A DNA stretch of 64,000 nt from Chitinimonas arctica (GCF_007431345.1 NZ_CP041730.1:1550001-1614000); one strand, 5' to 3'; numbered from the stretch's first letter, positions 51,550 to 61,163 are shown. The notes: generated by a model not told the origin, from the letters alone. Translations and numbers: made by a program.

Positions 51550-52440
51550 CTAGCCGGCCAAGGCCGCCAAACCGTCAATAAAGCGCAGGACGCGCGGCGA
51601 CTGCTCGTCTTCGCGCGTCGCGGCAGCCATTACCAGAAAGGCATCCTCGTCCAGCAACGGTAGATAGCGCACCCCGGCAATTCGCACGCAATCGAGCGGC
51701 GCCGGCAGGATGGCCACGCCCAGGCCGGCAGCCACCAGCCCGATCTGGGTAATCGCCTCGCCCGCCTCCTGGGCGACGCGCGGTACGAAGCCGGCGCGGG
51801 CGCATAGCAGCCGCACATTGTCCTTCAGACCGGTACCGGCGCTATCCGGATAGGCCACGAAACCCTCGTCGCGACATTGCGCCAGGGAAATCGCCGGCAA
51901 TCCCGCCAAGGGGTGGCTGGCCGGCATGACCAGGAGCAAGGGATCGCGGCGCAAGGCCTGCAGTCTCAGGCCGGCAGGATGCCCGCGGCCATCGTAGCGG
52001 ACAAAGCCTACATCCAGTTTGTCACGCAGCAAGCCGTCGAACTGATCGGCTGTGTACATTTCCCGAAGGTGCAGCCGAACTTTGGGAGACAGCCGCCGGT
52101 AGTCTTGTACGATGGCCGGAAGAATGGGGGTCAGGGGTAGCGTGGAGGTAAAGCCTATGCGCAGCTCGCCCTCTTCGCCCTGCGCCACCCGCCTTGCTTC
52201 CTCACCCGCCGCCACCGCCGCCGCCAGGATGGCGCGGGCCCGCGTCAGAAAAAGTGCGCCGGCATCGGTGAGCGCAATCTTGCGTTTGCCGCGACTGAAC
52301 AACTGCACCCCCAATTCCGCTTCCAAGGCCTGGATCTGCTGGCTCAACGGCGGCTGCCCGATGTGCAGGCGCTCGGCGGCCCGGGTGAAATTCATCTCCT
52401 CGGCCACGGCGACGAAGTAACGCAGATGACGCAGCTCCAT
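51550..52440 (-). CDS. LysR-family transcriptional regulator (YnfL-like)
   Basis: The 296-residue protein has the LysR helix-turn-helix MELRHLRYFVAVAEEMNFTRAAERLHIGQPPLSQQIQALEAELGVQLFSR and an effector-binding domain from about 90 to the end. ATG 52440 is the conserved start; 63 upstream codons are open. It diverges from the MFS transporter gene with a 109 bp gap. The layout recalls the Escherichia coli ynfL-ynfM pair. It probably controls the transporter; the ligand is unknown. Confidence 0.92.
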   Translation of the reverse strand: MELRHLRYFVAVAEEMNFTRAAERLHIGQPPLSQQIQALEAELGVQLFSRGKRKIALTDAGALFLTRARAILAAAVAAGEEARRVAQGEEGELRIGFTSTLPLTPILPAIVQDYRRLSPKVRLHLREMYTADQFDGLLRDKLDVGFVRYDGRGHPAGLRLQALRRDPLLLVMPASHPLAGLPAISLAQCRDEGFVAYPDSAGTGLKDNVRLLCARAGFVPRVAQEAGEAITQIGLVAAGLGVAILPAPLDCVRIAGVRYLPLLDEDAFLVMAAATREDEQSPRVLRFIDGLAALAG

Positions 52441-52549
52441 TGATACTTTCAAAGTATGGATCGATGCTGAAACATATATTGGACCAAGGTCAAATGCAAC
52501 TCGTAGCATCTTGCCATCGTACTCACTGCGCGTAGCGCCACACGATCCC

Positions 52550-53803
52550 ATGACCACTGCCCTCCCCTCACCGCTGACCGCCCCTCCCGCCGCCGACGCC
52601 ACAAGCACCGAGCCGCTAAGGGCCGGCACCGCCGCCTATCGGTCCGCCACCCTGGCATTGTTCTTTTCCGGGCTTTCCGCCTTCGCCATGCTGTATGGCC
52701 CCCAACCGCTCATGCCGGTCTTTTCGGCGGATTTCAATCTGTCGCCGGCGGCCGCCAGCGGCGTCATCTCCGCCGCTACCGGCGCCTTGGCGCTGGGGCT
52801 GATCCCGGCCGGCATCGTGGCGCAGCGCTTCGGCCCGAAGCCGACCATGCTGTGGTCACTGGTCCTGTCGGCCTTGCTGACACTGCTGGCGGCGGTCGCA
52901 CCGAACTACGGCACCGTGCTGGTATTACGGGCTTTGCTGGGGCTGGCCCTGGCCGGCCTGCCGGCGGTGGCCATGGCCTATCTCAGCCAGGAGGTCGAAG
53001 CGGGCTCGCTGGGTCGGGCCATGGGCCTCCTGATCGCGGGCAATGCGGTGGGCGGCCTGTTCGGCAGACTGGTCGCCGCCACCGTGACCGACTGGTCTTC
53101 CTGGCGCATGGCGCTGGCCGCGCTGGGCATTGTCGGCGTGCTGGCGGCCTTATGCTTTCAGCGCTGCCTGCCGCCTTCGCGGCATTTCCATCCCAGCCGT
53201 TTCGATGCCCGCACCATGCTGAGCGACCTGCAAGCGCATTGCCGCGACAAGGGCCTGCCCTGGCTTTTCCTGCTGGGCTTCTTGCTGATGGGTTGTTTCG
53301 TCAGCCTATACAACTATCTCGGCTACCGGCTCGCCGCCGCGCCGTTCCACCTCAGCCAGGGGCAGATCGGCCTGGTGTTCTCGCTCTATCTGGTCGGCAT
53401 GTTCGGCTCCACCTGGGGCGGCAAACTGGCGGACCGCTTTGGCCGCCGCCACGTGCTGTGGATCCTGGTTGCGGCCATGGCTACCGGCCTGTTGCTGACG
53501 CTGGCTCCCAGCCTGCCGGTGATCATCGTGGGTATCGCCCTGTTCACCTTCGGCTTCTTCAGCGCCCACTCGGTCGCCAGCAGCTGGGTGGGCCGCCGCG
53601 CCAGCCACGCCATCACCCTGGCCTCCTCGCTCTATCTATGCGCCTACTACCTCGGTTCCAGCCTGCTCGGATCGGCATCGGGACTGATGTGGCATGTGGA
53701 TGGCTGGCATGGCGTGGTCGCCCTGCTGGCGTCCATCCTGCTGATCGCCGTCGTGCTGGCGCTGAGCTTGCGCAAATTGCTGCCGCGGGTGGCGGTAGTC
53801 TAA
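52550..53803 (+). CDS. MFS transporter (YnfM-like)
   Basis: The 417-residue inner-membrane protein has 12 hydrophobic segments of the major facilitator fold. The loop-2-3 motif is IVAQRFGPKPTMLWS and the equivalent in the second half is KLADRFGRRHVLWIL; RAMGLLIAGNAVGGLFGRLVAA is motif C-like. It belongs with the sugar-efflux/drug-exporter subgroup. The divergent LysR gene suggests substrate-induced export. The ATG at 52550 gives a compact cytoplasmic N-terminus of about 45 residues. Confidence 0.9.
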   Translation: MTTALPSPLTAPPAADATSTEPLRAGTAAYRSATLALFFSGLSAFAMLYGPQPLMPVFSADFNLSPAAASGVISAATGALALGLIPAGIVAQRFGPKPTMLWSLVLSALLTLLAAVAPNYGTVLVLRALLGLALAGLPAVAMAYLSQEVEAGSLGRAMGLLIAGNAVGGLFGRLVAATVTDWSSWRMALAALGIVGVLAALCFQRCLPPSRHFHPSRFDARTMLSDLQAHCRDKGLPWLFLLGFLLMGCFVSLYNYLGYRLAAAPFHLSQGQIGLVFSLYLVGMFGSTWGGKLADRFGRRHVLWILVAAMATGLLLTLAPSLPVIIVGIALFTFGFFSAHSVASSWVGRRASHAITLASSLYLCAYYLGSSLLGSASGLMWHVDGWHGVVALLASILLIAVVLALSLRKLLPRVAVV

Positions 53804-53808
53804 GCGCG

Positions 53809-53843
53809 GCAAGGGGCTGGTGCAGGAACTACCAGCCCCTTGC
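53809..53843. terminator. Hairpin between convergent MFS and methyltransferase genes
   Basis: Thirteen-base perfect arms GCAAGGGGCTGGT and ACCAGCCCCTTGC surround nine bases. It lies between two convergent stops and could serve both; neither side has a T run. Confidence 0.65.
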
Positions 53844-53860
53844 TACTTGCCTAAGCCGGA

Positions 53861-54793
53861 TTACTTACGCGCCGAAATCAGATACATCACGGTTGCACCG
53901 CCCGACCAGTAGCGGCCGGCATCGACCAAGGACCGGGTTCTTTTGTAACGCTCGGCTCGCTGTGCCGAATAGCCGGCCACGAAAGCCGCATCGGCCGCAT
54001 CAAGGTACGCGGACCAGCGGCGCACGTGCTCATCCCACACGGCACAACGCGCTGCCGACATGCCGTCGAGCAGTTCGTCCAGATTGGCTGCCTGCTCCAA
54101 CCCCAGGTACGGCGGCAACGATGGCGCGGCCTTGTCCGAAAGATGGCTTTGCACTGCCTCGAAGCCGGCCTGCTGGAACAGGTAAGCCAAACGATCACCC
54201 AGCGAGGAATCCCCTTCCCCGCTCAAGCGCTTGCCGATTTCGCACAGCAACCGATAACGGTAGTCGGCTACCCGCTCGGCCGAACTGGATAAGTCGTCGG
54301 GTGCTTCCGCCATGCCGGCATTGGCGAGATTGCTGGGCTCACTGCAGATCACCATGCCGCCGGGCCGGACGACTCGGTGCATTTCGCGCAATGCCGCCAA
54401 AGGGTCGGCCAGGTGGATCAGCACCGTTTGGCAGGTCACCACGTCGAAACTATCGTTCGCGAACGGCAGCTGCTGGGCATCGCCCTGCCGAAAATTTAGC
54501 GTGGCACCCTTGGCCGCGAATTCGTCGCACAACTTGACATCGCCGGCCGCCCATTTCGGATCACGGTCCAGGCCGGTAATTTCGGGGTGGCTATCGAGAT
54601 GGGGGAGCAGCAGGCGGCTCCAGTGGCACTGACCGCAACCGACGTCCAGGAGGGTCCGGTATTGCTTCAACTGCCAGCGGCGTGCCATCAATTCGAGGAA
54701 ATCGGCATTCCACCAGAAGTCGCGGTAGTCACCGAAGTACTCTTCGGAGTGGGCGAGCGTAGCCGGTGCGGCCGACGTAGTAGGCTGGTTCAT
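53861..54793 (-). CDS. SAM-dependent methyltransferase (class I)
   Basis: The 310-residue protein has motif I TLLDVGCGQCHWSRLLL (about 47-63), an acidic motif II ITGLDRDPK, GDAQQLPFANDSFDVVTCQTVLIHLADPLAALREMHRVVRPGG and a C-terminal helical region. This is the ubiE/Methyltransf_11-like class I fold. AAGGACAG precedes the ATG. No pathway genes flank it, so the methyl acceptor cannot be named. It is transcribed away from the long infA leader region. Confidence 0.9.
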   Translation of the reverse strand: MNQPTTSAAPATLAHSEEYFGDYRDFWWNADFLELMARRWQLKQYRTLLDVGCGQCHWSRLLLPHLDSHPEITGLDRDPKWAAGDVKLCDEFAAKGATLNFRQGDAQQLPFANDSFDVVTCQTVLIHLADPLAALREMHRVVRPGGMVICSEPSNLANAGMAEAPDDLSSSAERVADYRYRLLCEIGKRLSGEGDSSLGDRLAYLFQQAGFEAVQSHLSDKAAPSLPPYLGLEQAANLDELLDGMSAARCAVWDEHVRRWSAYLDAADAAFVAGYSAQRAERYKRTRSLVDAGRYWSGGATVMYLISARK

Positions 54794-55310
54794 ATTCTGT
54801 CCTTGCTTGAAACGCGATAAGGCGAACCGCGGCGCAGTGGCGGCGGTTGGCTAAGAGGTACGTACGCGTCCAAGAGGAACTTACATCGGCGGGGTTCCGG
54901 GCTGGGGAATATCCGAGAATACTAGCATGGCGAACTCGCCGAACCAATCGGGCATGGGCTACCGTAGCATGCCCGCGGACAGCGCTTGACAATATCTCCG
55001 TGATATCGCTCGGGAATTCCGCCAAGAACGTTGTATAATACCGGTTGATGCGACCCGACGGTTTATGCCTTGCAGTTTCAACTCAGCTTGTCTCACGGCA
55101 CATGCCGGCCCGCACATCTACCAGCTCAGTCAAGCCTTTACCCTTCGATGGCAGCGCCCAAACGCGCCGCAATCGGGGTGGGGCGGTTGTATTCGATGTC
55201 TGGACCCGAAGCGGGAGACTCCGTGCCGGGCAGTGCAGTATCAGACCCTTTAACCCAGCGTGTTGGGCCAGCCTGTCGGGGCGGAGCCAACGCCAGGAGA
55301 AATTATCCGC
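54794..55310. promoter_or_regulatory. Long control region between methyltransferase and infA genes
   Basis: This 517 bp region has no supported gene. TATAAT at 55034-55039 could be the -10 of the infA promoter, giving a leader of roughly 265 bases. A clean -35 is missing. The leader has some pyrimidine-rich and GC-rich segments but no recognised riboswitch or tRNA fold. Confidence 0.45.
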
Positions 55311-55583
55311 ATGGCAAAAGAAGAACTGATTGAAATGGAAGGCAGCGTGACCGAAGTGCTGCCAGATACGCGTTTTCGCGTAAAACTGGAAAACGGCATG
55401 GAGTTGATCGCCTATGTGTCCGGCAAGATGCGTATGCACCGCATTCGTATCCTTACCGGCGACCGCGTGACCGTGGAGCTGTCGCCCTACGATCTGACCA
55501 AGGCGCGCGTGAGCTTCCGGCACAAGGACGAACGTGCCACCCCTGGCGGCGCGCCACGTCGCCCAGGACAGTACCGCCGCTAA
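55311..55583 (+). CDS. infA: Translation initiation factor IF-1, long betaproteobacterial copy
   Basis: IF-1 binds the A site of the 30S subunit. The 90-residue protein has the S1/OB fold: MAKEELIEMEGSVTEVLPDTRFRVKLENG, IRILTGDRVTVELSPYDLTKARVSFRHK. The usual IF-1 has 72 residues; the extra C-terminal tail (RATPGGAPRRPGQYRR) is typical of a second infA in betaproteobacteria as I recall. AGGAG lies 11 bases before the ATG. It lies outside the ribosomal operon, which suggests special control. A terminator-like palindrome follows. Confidence 0.92.
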   Translation: MAKEELIEMEGSVTEVLPDTRFRVKLENGMELIAYVSGKMRMHRIRILTGDRVTVELSPYDLTKARVSFRHKDERATPGGAPRRPGQYRR

Positions 55584-55602
55584 GCGCTACTGTATGCATT
55601 CG

Positions 55603-55626
55603 AACGGCACCCTAGGGTGCCGTTTT
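55603..55626 (+). terminator. Intrinsic terminator after infA
   Basis: A 22-base perfect palindrome (arms AACGGCACCCT / AGGGTGCCGTT) is followed by two further T, giving TTTT at the end. It lies 20 bp after the infA stop. Confidence 0.78.
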
Positions 55627-55739
55627 GCGTTTAATGCGCGGGGCCTTGCAAAGCGCAATACAAGTCCGCGCTATATAATGCCCGTCCCGTTAGAATCGAT
55701 CTCCGCCCCTCACTCCGCCGCCCCTGCAAGGTTTTACGG

Positions 55740-57482
55740 ATGACTCTATCGCGCCTGATCGGCCAGTTCGTGCGGCAACACTGGCAGCCTTACGCTCTTT
55801 CCGCCCTGATGCTGGCCTGTGTCGGCGCGCTGACGGTATTTATCCCGCGCCAGGTCGGCTCGGTGGTGGATGGCCTGGTGGCCGGCCAACTGTCGGGCGA
55901 ACCGCTGCTGCTGCGCCTGGGCGTGCTATTGCTGGCCGGCCTGGGCATCTATTTTCTCAGGGTGGGCTGGCGCCTGCAGCTCTTCGCCGCCAGCTACCGG
56001 CTGGGCGTGCATTTGCGCACCCAGTTGTATCGGCGCCTGTCCTTGCAGGGTCCGAGCTTTTATCAACAGCAGCGCACCGGTGACCTGATGGCGCTGGCCA
56101 CCAATGATGTGGATGCCGTCGAGATGGCGTCCGGCGAAGCCATGCTGGCCGGCTTCGACGGTACCTTGACCCTGGTCATGGTCGTGGCCATGATGACCCT
56201 GGGGATAGATTGGCGCCTGGCACTGGTGGCCCTGACCCCCTTCCCTCTGATGGCGCTGAGCTTCTGGTATATCTCCAACCAGATCCATCGTGCCTCGCAC
56301 GATTCCCTGGAATGCTTCAGCCAGCTCAATGACCATGTGCAGGAAACCCTGTCCGGTGTGCGCACCATTCGGGCCTTGGGCCTGGAAGCCCGCTCGGCCG
56401 CGCGTTTCGCCGAACTGGCCGAAAACGCCGCCACGGCCAGCCTGCGGGCGCAGCGCTGGGAAGCCGCCTACGAGCCGGCAGTAGGCCTGACCCTGGTCAG
56501 TGCCTCGGTGCTGACCTTGGCGCTGGGTGGCTACCTGGTCTGGCAGCAACAGTTGAGCATAGGCGCGCTGACCGCCTTCAGCATGTATCTGGGCCAGCTG
56601 ATCTGGCCCATGTTCGCCGCCGGCTGGGTGATGTCGCTGATCGAACGCGGCCGCGCCGCCTGGAACCGAATGCAGCCCGTGCTCGATGCCCCTTTGACGA
56701 TCGCCGACCAAGGCCGCCAAGCCGATATCCGGCCTGGCCTGCTGAGCTTCGACAAGGTGGGTTTCCACTATCCCGGCCAACAGGCGGATGCCTTGCAGTC
56801 GGTTTCGTTCACGCTGCCCGCCGGCCAGACCCTCGGCCTGGTCGGACCGACCGGCGCAGGCAAGTCAAGCATCATCCGCCTGATCCTGCGGCAATATGCC
56901 CAGCAATCCGGCGACACCCGCTGGAACGACACAGCCTTGTCCGACTATCAGCTGGAGGCCTTGCACGGCGCGATCAGCTGGGTCCCGCAGGAGCCCTTCC
57001 TGTTCTCGGCCAGCATTGCCGACAATATCGCCCTCGGCAAACCGAATGCCAGCCAGGAAGAGATCGAACGGGCCGCGCGCCTGGCATCCATCCACGACGA
57101 TATCCTGCGCTTTGCGCAGGGGTATCGGACACCCGTCGGAGAGAAAGGCGTGACCCTGAGCGGCGGCCAGCGCCAGCGCGTGGCGATCGCCCGCGCCCTG
57201 CTGATGGATGCACCCTTATTGCTGCTCGACGACGCCTTGTCCGCGGTCGATACCCAGACCGAAACCGATATCCTCAGCCATCTGCGCGAGGCGCGCCGGG
57301 GCCGCACCGTGATCATCGTCAGCCATCGGCTCAGCGCCGTGATGGATGCCGACCAGATATTGGTGCTCAAGCACGGCCGCATCGTGGAAACCGGACGGCA
57401 CGCCGCCTTGCTGGAACACGACGGCTGGTATGCCGCGCAATGGCGCTATCAACAACTGGAGGCCAGCCTCGATGCGCTCTGA
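55740..57482 (+). CDS. mdlA: ABC transporter, permease + ATPase (MdlA/SmdA-like)
   Basis: The 580-residue half-transporter has six membrane helices (about 15-310) and a C-terminal ATPase domain. Walker A is GPTGAGKSS, the signature is LSGGQRQR, and Walker B is LLLLDDALSAVDTQ followed by an H-loop in IVSHRLSAV. It pairs with the next gene, 11 bp overlapping, as in the E. coli mdlAB exporter heterodimer (drug/lipid-type). The gene symbols are by homology. Its intact signature and Walker B suggest that it carries the catalytically competent site. Confidence 0.9.
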   Translation: MTLSRLIGQFVRQHWQPYALSALMLACVGALTVFIPRQVGSVVDGLVAGQLSGEPLLLRLGVLLLAGLGIYFLRVGWRLQLFAASYRLGVHLRTQLYRRLSLQGPSFYQQQRTGDLMALATNDVDAVEMASGEAMLAGFDGTLTLVMVVAMMTLGIDWRLALVALTPFPLMALSFWYISNQIHRASHDSLECFSQLNDHVQETLSGVRTIRALGLEARSAARFAELAENAATASLRAQRWEAAYEPAVGLTLVSASVLTLALGGYLVWQQQLSIGALTAFSMYLGQLIWPMFAAGWVMSLIERGRAAWNRMQPVLDAPLTIADQGRQADIRPGLLSFDKVGFHYPGQQADALQSVSFTLPAGQTLGLVGPTGAGKSSIIRLILRQYAQQSGDTRWNDTALSDYQLEALHGAISWVPQEPFLFSASIADNIALGKPNASQEEIERAARLASIHDDILRFAQGYRTPVGEKGVTLSGGQRQRVAIARALLMDAPLLLLDDALSAVDTQTETDILSHLREARRGRTVIIVSHRLSAVMDADQILVLKHGRIVETGRHAALLEHDGWYAAQWRYQQLEASLDAL

Positions 57483-59217
57483 AGCCAACACCAAGTGGCA
57501 AGCCATAGCCTTGCTACGCCGCGCGGCTGCCCCGGAGCATAGGCATCTCTGGGTGGGCACCGCCTGGCTGATCGTGGCGGCAGGCCTGGAGGCGCTGGGC
57601 CCGTTGCTGGGCAAGCACTTTATCGACCAGCATCTATTGCCCCGCCAGCTGGACTGGCCGCGCATCGTGCTGTTGCTGATCGGCGTGCTGGCGGTCGGCT
57701 GCCTGGCCAGCATCATCCGCTATCGGCAGCTGACCCGGCTGGCCGGTGTCGCGATGCGCTCGGTCCGCCGCCTGCGCGAGACGGTGTATGGCCATGTATT
57801 GCGGCTGCCGATGGCCTTCTTCGACAAGGCGATCACCGGCCAACTGGTCAGCCGCGTGACGAACGATACCGAGCAGGTGAAGAATCTGTATGTACAGGTG
57901 CTGTTCGTGATGCTGGATAGCCTGATCGTCTTGACCGGGGCGCTGATCGCGATGGCCTGGCTGGATTGGCGGCTGATGCTGATCGTATCGGTGCTGGTGC
58001 CGGCCGTGGTGGTCATCGTCTGGTTCTACCAGCGCTGGAGCGCGCCCGCCGTCGCACTGGCCCGCGAGCGCCGCAGCGATATCAACGCACAGATGGCCGA
58101 AAGCATCGCCGGCATGGCGGTCCTGCAGGCCAGCAATGCCGAGACCCGCTTTCGCGACCGCTTCGGCCGTACCAACCAACAGCACTACGGTGCCCGCCTG
58201 GCGGAATTGCGGGCGAATGCCTGGCTGCTGCGGCCCATGCTGGACCTGCTCAATGTGCTGTTGCTGGTGGTGGTGATCTATAGCTTCGGCCAGCGCCGCC
58301 TCAGCGGCCTGGAAGTGGGCATCCTGTATGCCTTTGTCAGCTATATCGGCCGGGTGGTCGATCCGCTGATCCAGATCACGCTACAGTTCAGCCAGTTGCA
58401 GCAGGCCGTCGTGGCGGCGGCACGGGTCAATACCCTATTGAACGAAACTCGCTCCGACCCCACCGCCGGCGGCGTGCGAATCAGCCAGGGCCGTATCGAT
58501 ATCCAGTCACTGAAGTTCGGCTATACGCCTGACCGGCCGGTGATCCACGACCTCAGCCTGACCATCCCCGCCGGTGCTTTCTATGGCGTGGTGGGCCATA
58601 CCGGCAGCGGCAAATCCACCCTGCTCAGCCTGCTCTTGCGTTTCTATACCGCCCAATCCGGCAGCATCCAGCTGGACGGCGTTCCCCTGGCGCACTTCGG
58701 CGACGAGGACTTCCGCGCCGATGTGGGCCTGGTGCCGCAGGAGCCATTTCTGCTGGCCGCCAGCGTGCGCGAGAATATCGATATGGGTCGCGGCTTGAGC
58801 GATGCCGAAATCGAAACCGCCGCCCGCGCCGCCCGTTGCCACGATTTCGTGCTGGCACTGGAGCAGGGCTACACCACGCCGCTGGGCGAAGGCGGAGCAA
58901 GGCTGTCGGTGGGCCAAAAGCAATTGATCGCCATCGCACGGGCGCTGGCCGGCAAGCCCCGCATCCTGTTCCTGGACGAAGCGACCGCCCATATCGACTC
59001 CGAGACGGAACAGGTCGTGCAACTTGCCCTGGCGGAACTGCGCGGCAAGGTCACCATCATCGCCATCGCCCACCGGCTATCCACCATCCGCGATGCGGAC
59101 CGCATCATCGTACTCAATCATGGCCATATCGATGAACAGGGCAGCCATGAGGCACTGATGGAAATCGACGGCGGCATCTATCAGCGTTTGTACCTGCTGC
59201 AGCAGATCGACGATTAA
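57472..59217 (+). CDS. mdlB: ABC transporter, permease + ATPase (MdlB/SmdB-like)
   Basis: The 581-residue partner has six helices and an ATPase domain with Walker A GHTGSGKST, signature LSVGQKQ and Walker B ILFLDEATAHID. The LSVGQ signature differs from canonical LSGGQ by Val for the first Gly; such degenerate signatures are usual for one half of heterodimeric exporters, so one ATP site is probably weak. ATG 57472 overlaps the mdlA stop (ATGCGCTCTGA) and has GGAGG upstream. A binding-protein gene follows after 46 bp. Confidence 0.92.
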   Translation: MRSEANTKWQAIALLRRAAAPEHRHLWVGTAWLIVAAGLEALGPLLGKHFIDQHLLPRQLDWPRIVLLLIGVLAVGCLASIIRYRQLTRLAGVAMRSVRRLRETVYGHVLRLPMAFFDKAITGQLVSRVTNDTEQVKNLYVQVLFVMLDSLIVLTGALIAMAWLDWRLMLIVSVLVPAVVVIVWFYQRWSAPAVALARERRSDINAQMAESIAGMAVLQASNAETRFRDRFGRTNQQHYGARLAELRANAWLLRPMLDLLNVLLLVVVIYSFGQRRLSGLEVGILYAFVSYIGRVVDPLIQITLQFSQLQQAVVAAARVNTLLNETRSDPTAGGVRISQGRIDIQSLKFGYTPDRPVIHDLSLTIPAGAFYGVVGHTGSGKSTLLSLLLRFYTAQSGSIQLDGVPLAHFGDEDFRADVGLVPQEPFLLAASVRENIDMGRGLSDAEIETAARAARCHDFVLALEQGYTTPLGEGGARLSVGQKQLIAIARALAGKPRILFLDEATAHIDSETEQVVQLALAELRGKVTIIAIAHRLSTIRDADRIIVLNHGHIDEQGSHEALMEIDGGIYQRLYLLQQIDD

Positions 59218-59263
59218 ATGGCCATGCCTATACTGCATCATCGTGATGCCGTGTGGATCCGCC

Positions 59264-60049
59264 ATGAATAAGCAGCGTCGCCACTTGTTGCGCATGCTGG
59301 GGAGCGTGCCGTTCCTGACCGCCGCCAGCAGGCCCGAACGTTTGCTGGTCAGCTACAACGATGACTACGCGCCTTACTCGTATATCGACCCGCAGCAAGG
59401 CGGCGGCCAAGTCCTGGGAATCCTGCCGGAAATCCTCGATCCCCTCCTGGCCGAGATACCCGGCATCCTGGCCGGCAAGCAGGGCTTGCCGTGGCGGCGG
59501 GTACAGGCGATGGTGCAGCAGGGCGAGGCCGATGCCCTGTGTACTTTCGCCTCGGCCGAGCGCAAGCAATACGCCGTGTTCAACCGGGTGGCCGTGACGA
59601 CCCTGGTTCCCCACCTGTTCTTCTCGGCCCGCCATCCACGCCGGGCCGAATTGGAGGCGATCCGATCGCGGGACGCCTTGAAGGCCTTCCATCTGGTGGA
59701 CCAGAAGGGCAACCAGTGGGCGGAGCAAGCGCTCAAGGATTTTCCCAGCGTGGAATGGACACCTGGCCACGACGCCATCTTCCGCATGGTGATGGCCGAA
59801 CGGGGCGACCTGCATGTCTCGCTCAGCCCGCTGGTCACCTTGTGGCGCCTGAAGAAGCTCGGCATCCATAGCCAGGTGGTATCGATTCCCGCGCCCTATG
59901 TGGCCGCCGAGGTGCCGTTCCATCTAGGCGTGCGCCTCAGCCATCCCTTGGCGACGGAAATCGCCGAGTACCTGGACAAGGCCTTGCTCAAACCGGCGGT
60001 CGCCAGGCGTATCGAGGACATCCTCAAGCGGTACGGAGGCCAAGCTTAG
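59264..60049 (+). CDS. Family-3 solute-binding-protein-like protein (possible TAT signal)
   Basis: The 261-residue protein begins MNKQRRHLLRMLGSVPFLTAAS, an Arg-Arg signal that could be a TAT or Sec leader. The rest follows the SBP_bac_3 pattern: LLVSYNDDYAPYSYIDPQQGG, ILPEIL, GEADALCTFASAERKQYAVFN and a long C-terminal part. No ABC partner adjoins except the mdlAB exporter, which does not normally use a binding protein. The start Shine-Dalgarno is weak. It overlaps the convergent DUF808 stop by 4 bp. The ligand is unknown. Confidence 0.82.
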   Translation: MNKQRRHLLRMLGSVPFLTAASRPERLLVSYNDDYAPYSYIDPQQGGGQVLGILPEILDPLLAEIPGILAGKQGLPWRRVQAMVQQGEADALCTFASAERKQYAVFNRVAVTTLVPHLFFSARHPRRAELEAIRSRDALKAFHLVDQKGNQWAEQALKDFPSVEWTPGHDAIFRMVMAERGDLHVSLSPLVTLWRLKKLGIHSQVVSIPAPYVAAEVPFHLGVRLSHPLATEIAEYLDKALLKPAVARRIEDILKRYGGQA

Positions 60050-61008
60050 GCCTTAGGCCCACCCCGCAGCCTGGAAACCACGGCGCCGATACCGCTGACC
60101 ACCGCCAGCACCACCGCACCGGCTACGATACCGGCCAGCCCGTCGATTACGGTGGGCGCAATAAAGGCCAAGGGCGTGCCCAGTACCGGCACCACGGCCA
60201 GCGCCTCGGTCCAGTGGTGGATCAGCTCATGCGCGCCGGGCAGGCCGTGGGTGAGGATGCCGCCCCCGACCATGAACATGGCGGCGGTACCGACCACCGA
60301 CAGGGTCTTCATCAGATAGGGCGCGGTGCGTAGCAAAAGGCCGCCGAAGCTGCGCAAAGCCCCATCCAGGGCGCCGCTGCCGGACCGTTTGCTCAGATAC
60401 AAACCACCATCGTCGAGTTTGACGATGCCGGCCACCAGCCCGTATACGCCCACCGTCATGATCAGGGCGATCCCGGCCACCACCGCCACTTGCTGCATAA
60501 AGGGCGCGGTCGCCACCGTGCCTAGCGAGATCACGATGATTTCCGCCGACAGGATAAAGTCGGTACGTATCGCGCCTTGGATCTTGTCCTGCTCGAAAGC
60601 CACCATATCGACGTTTTCATCGACCAGTGCTTCCACTTGCGCCAGATGCTCGGCCGCCGCCTCTTCCTTGCCATGCAGCAGCGGATGAATGATTTTTTCG
60701 AAGCCTTCGAAGCACAGATAGGCGCCGCCCAGCATCAGCAGCGGCGTGACCGCCCAAGGCGCCAGGGCGCTGATCGCCAGTGCCGAAGGTACCAGGATAA
60801 GCTTGTTGCGAAATGAACCCTTGGCCACGGCCCACACCACCGGTAATTCGCGCTCGGCGCGAACCCCGGCCACCTGCTGGGCATTGAGGGCCAGGTCGTC
60901 GCCCAGCACCCCGGCCGTCTTCTTGGCGGCAACCTTGGTCATCAGCGCCACGTCATCCAGCACCAGCGCGATATCATCCAACAGAGTCAGCAAACTGCTT
61001 CCGGCCAC
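60046..61008 (-). CDS. DUF808 (YedI) inner-membrane protein
   Basis: The 320-residue protein has several hydrophobic segments and begins VAGSSLLTLLDDIALVLDDVALMTKVAAKKTAGVLGDDLALNA, the DUF808 signature. The start is GTG 61008, supported by AAGGAG seven bases upstream; the longer ATG frame would not fit the family. Other markers are GAYLCFEGFEKIIHPLLHG and GLYGLVAGIVKLDD-like sequence in the middle. Function is unknown. It is convergent with the binding-protein gene and divergent from the protease gene. Confidence 0.9.
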   Translation of the reverse strand: MAGSSLLTLLDDIALVLDDVALMTKVAAKKTAGVLGDDLALNAQQVAGVRAERELPVVWAVAKGSFRNKLILVPSALAISALAPWAVTPLLMLGGAYLCFEGFEKIIHPLLHGKEEAAAEHLAQVEALVDENVDMVAFEQDKIQGAIRTDFILSAEIIVISLGTVATAPFMQQVAVVAGIALIMTVGVYGLVAGIVKLDDGGLYLSKRSGSGALDGALRSFGGLLLRTAPYLMKTLSVVGTAAMFMVGGGILTHGLPGAHELIHHWTEALAVVPVLGTPLAFIAPTVIDGLAGIVAGAVVLAVVSGIGAVVSRLRGGPKA

Positions 61009-61163
61009 ATCGGGCTCCTTTAAGAGGGGTAGGGAACCACCGTGCTGCGTCGTCGGTCTGCAGTCGGGGGTTCGCAAAGTTCGGTATTGTAACCGTAGCA
61101 AAGTGCGCAGTCCTTGCAGCCACAACAGCATAGAATGCCGCCTTTACCATGTTACTTGCCACT

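Noticed and set aside
52852..54537. Plus-strand frame spanning the MFS gene and the methyltransferase gene
   Set aside because: It lies in another frame of the MFS gene and runs over the hairpin and convergent gene; Arg/Pro-rich composition marks it as spurious.
54986..55016. TTGACA at 54986 as the -35 of the infA promoter
   Set aside because: It is more than 40 bases from TATAAT and has no -10 box at the proper distance.
55118..55150. Segment resembling a tRNA D-arm (minus strand GAGCTGGTAGA)
   Set aside because: No acceptor, anticodon or T-arm could be paired with it.
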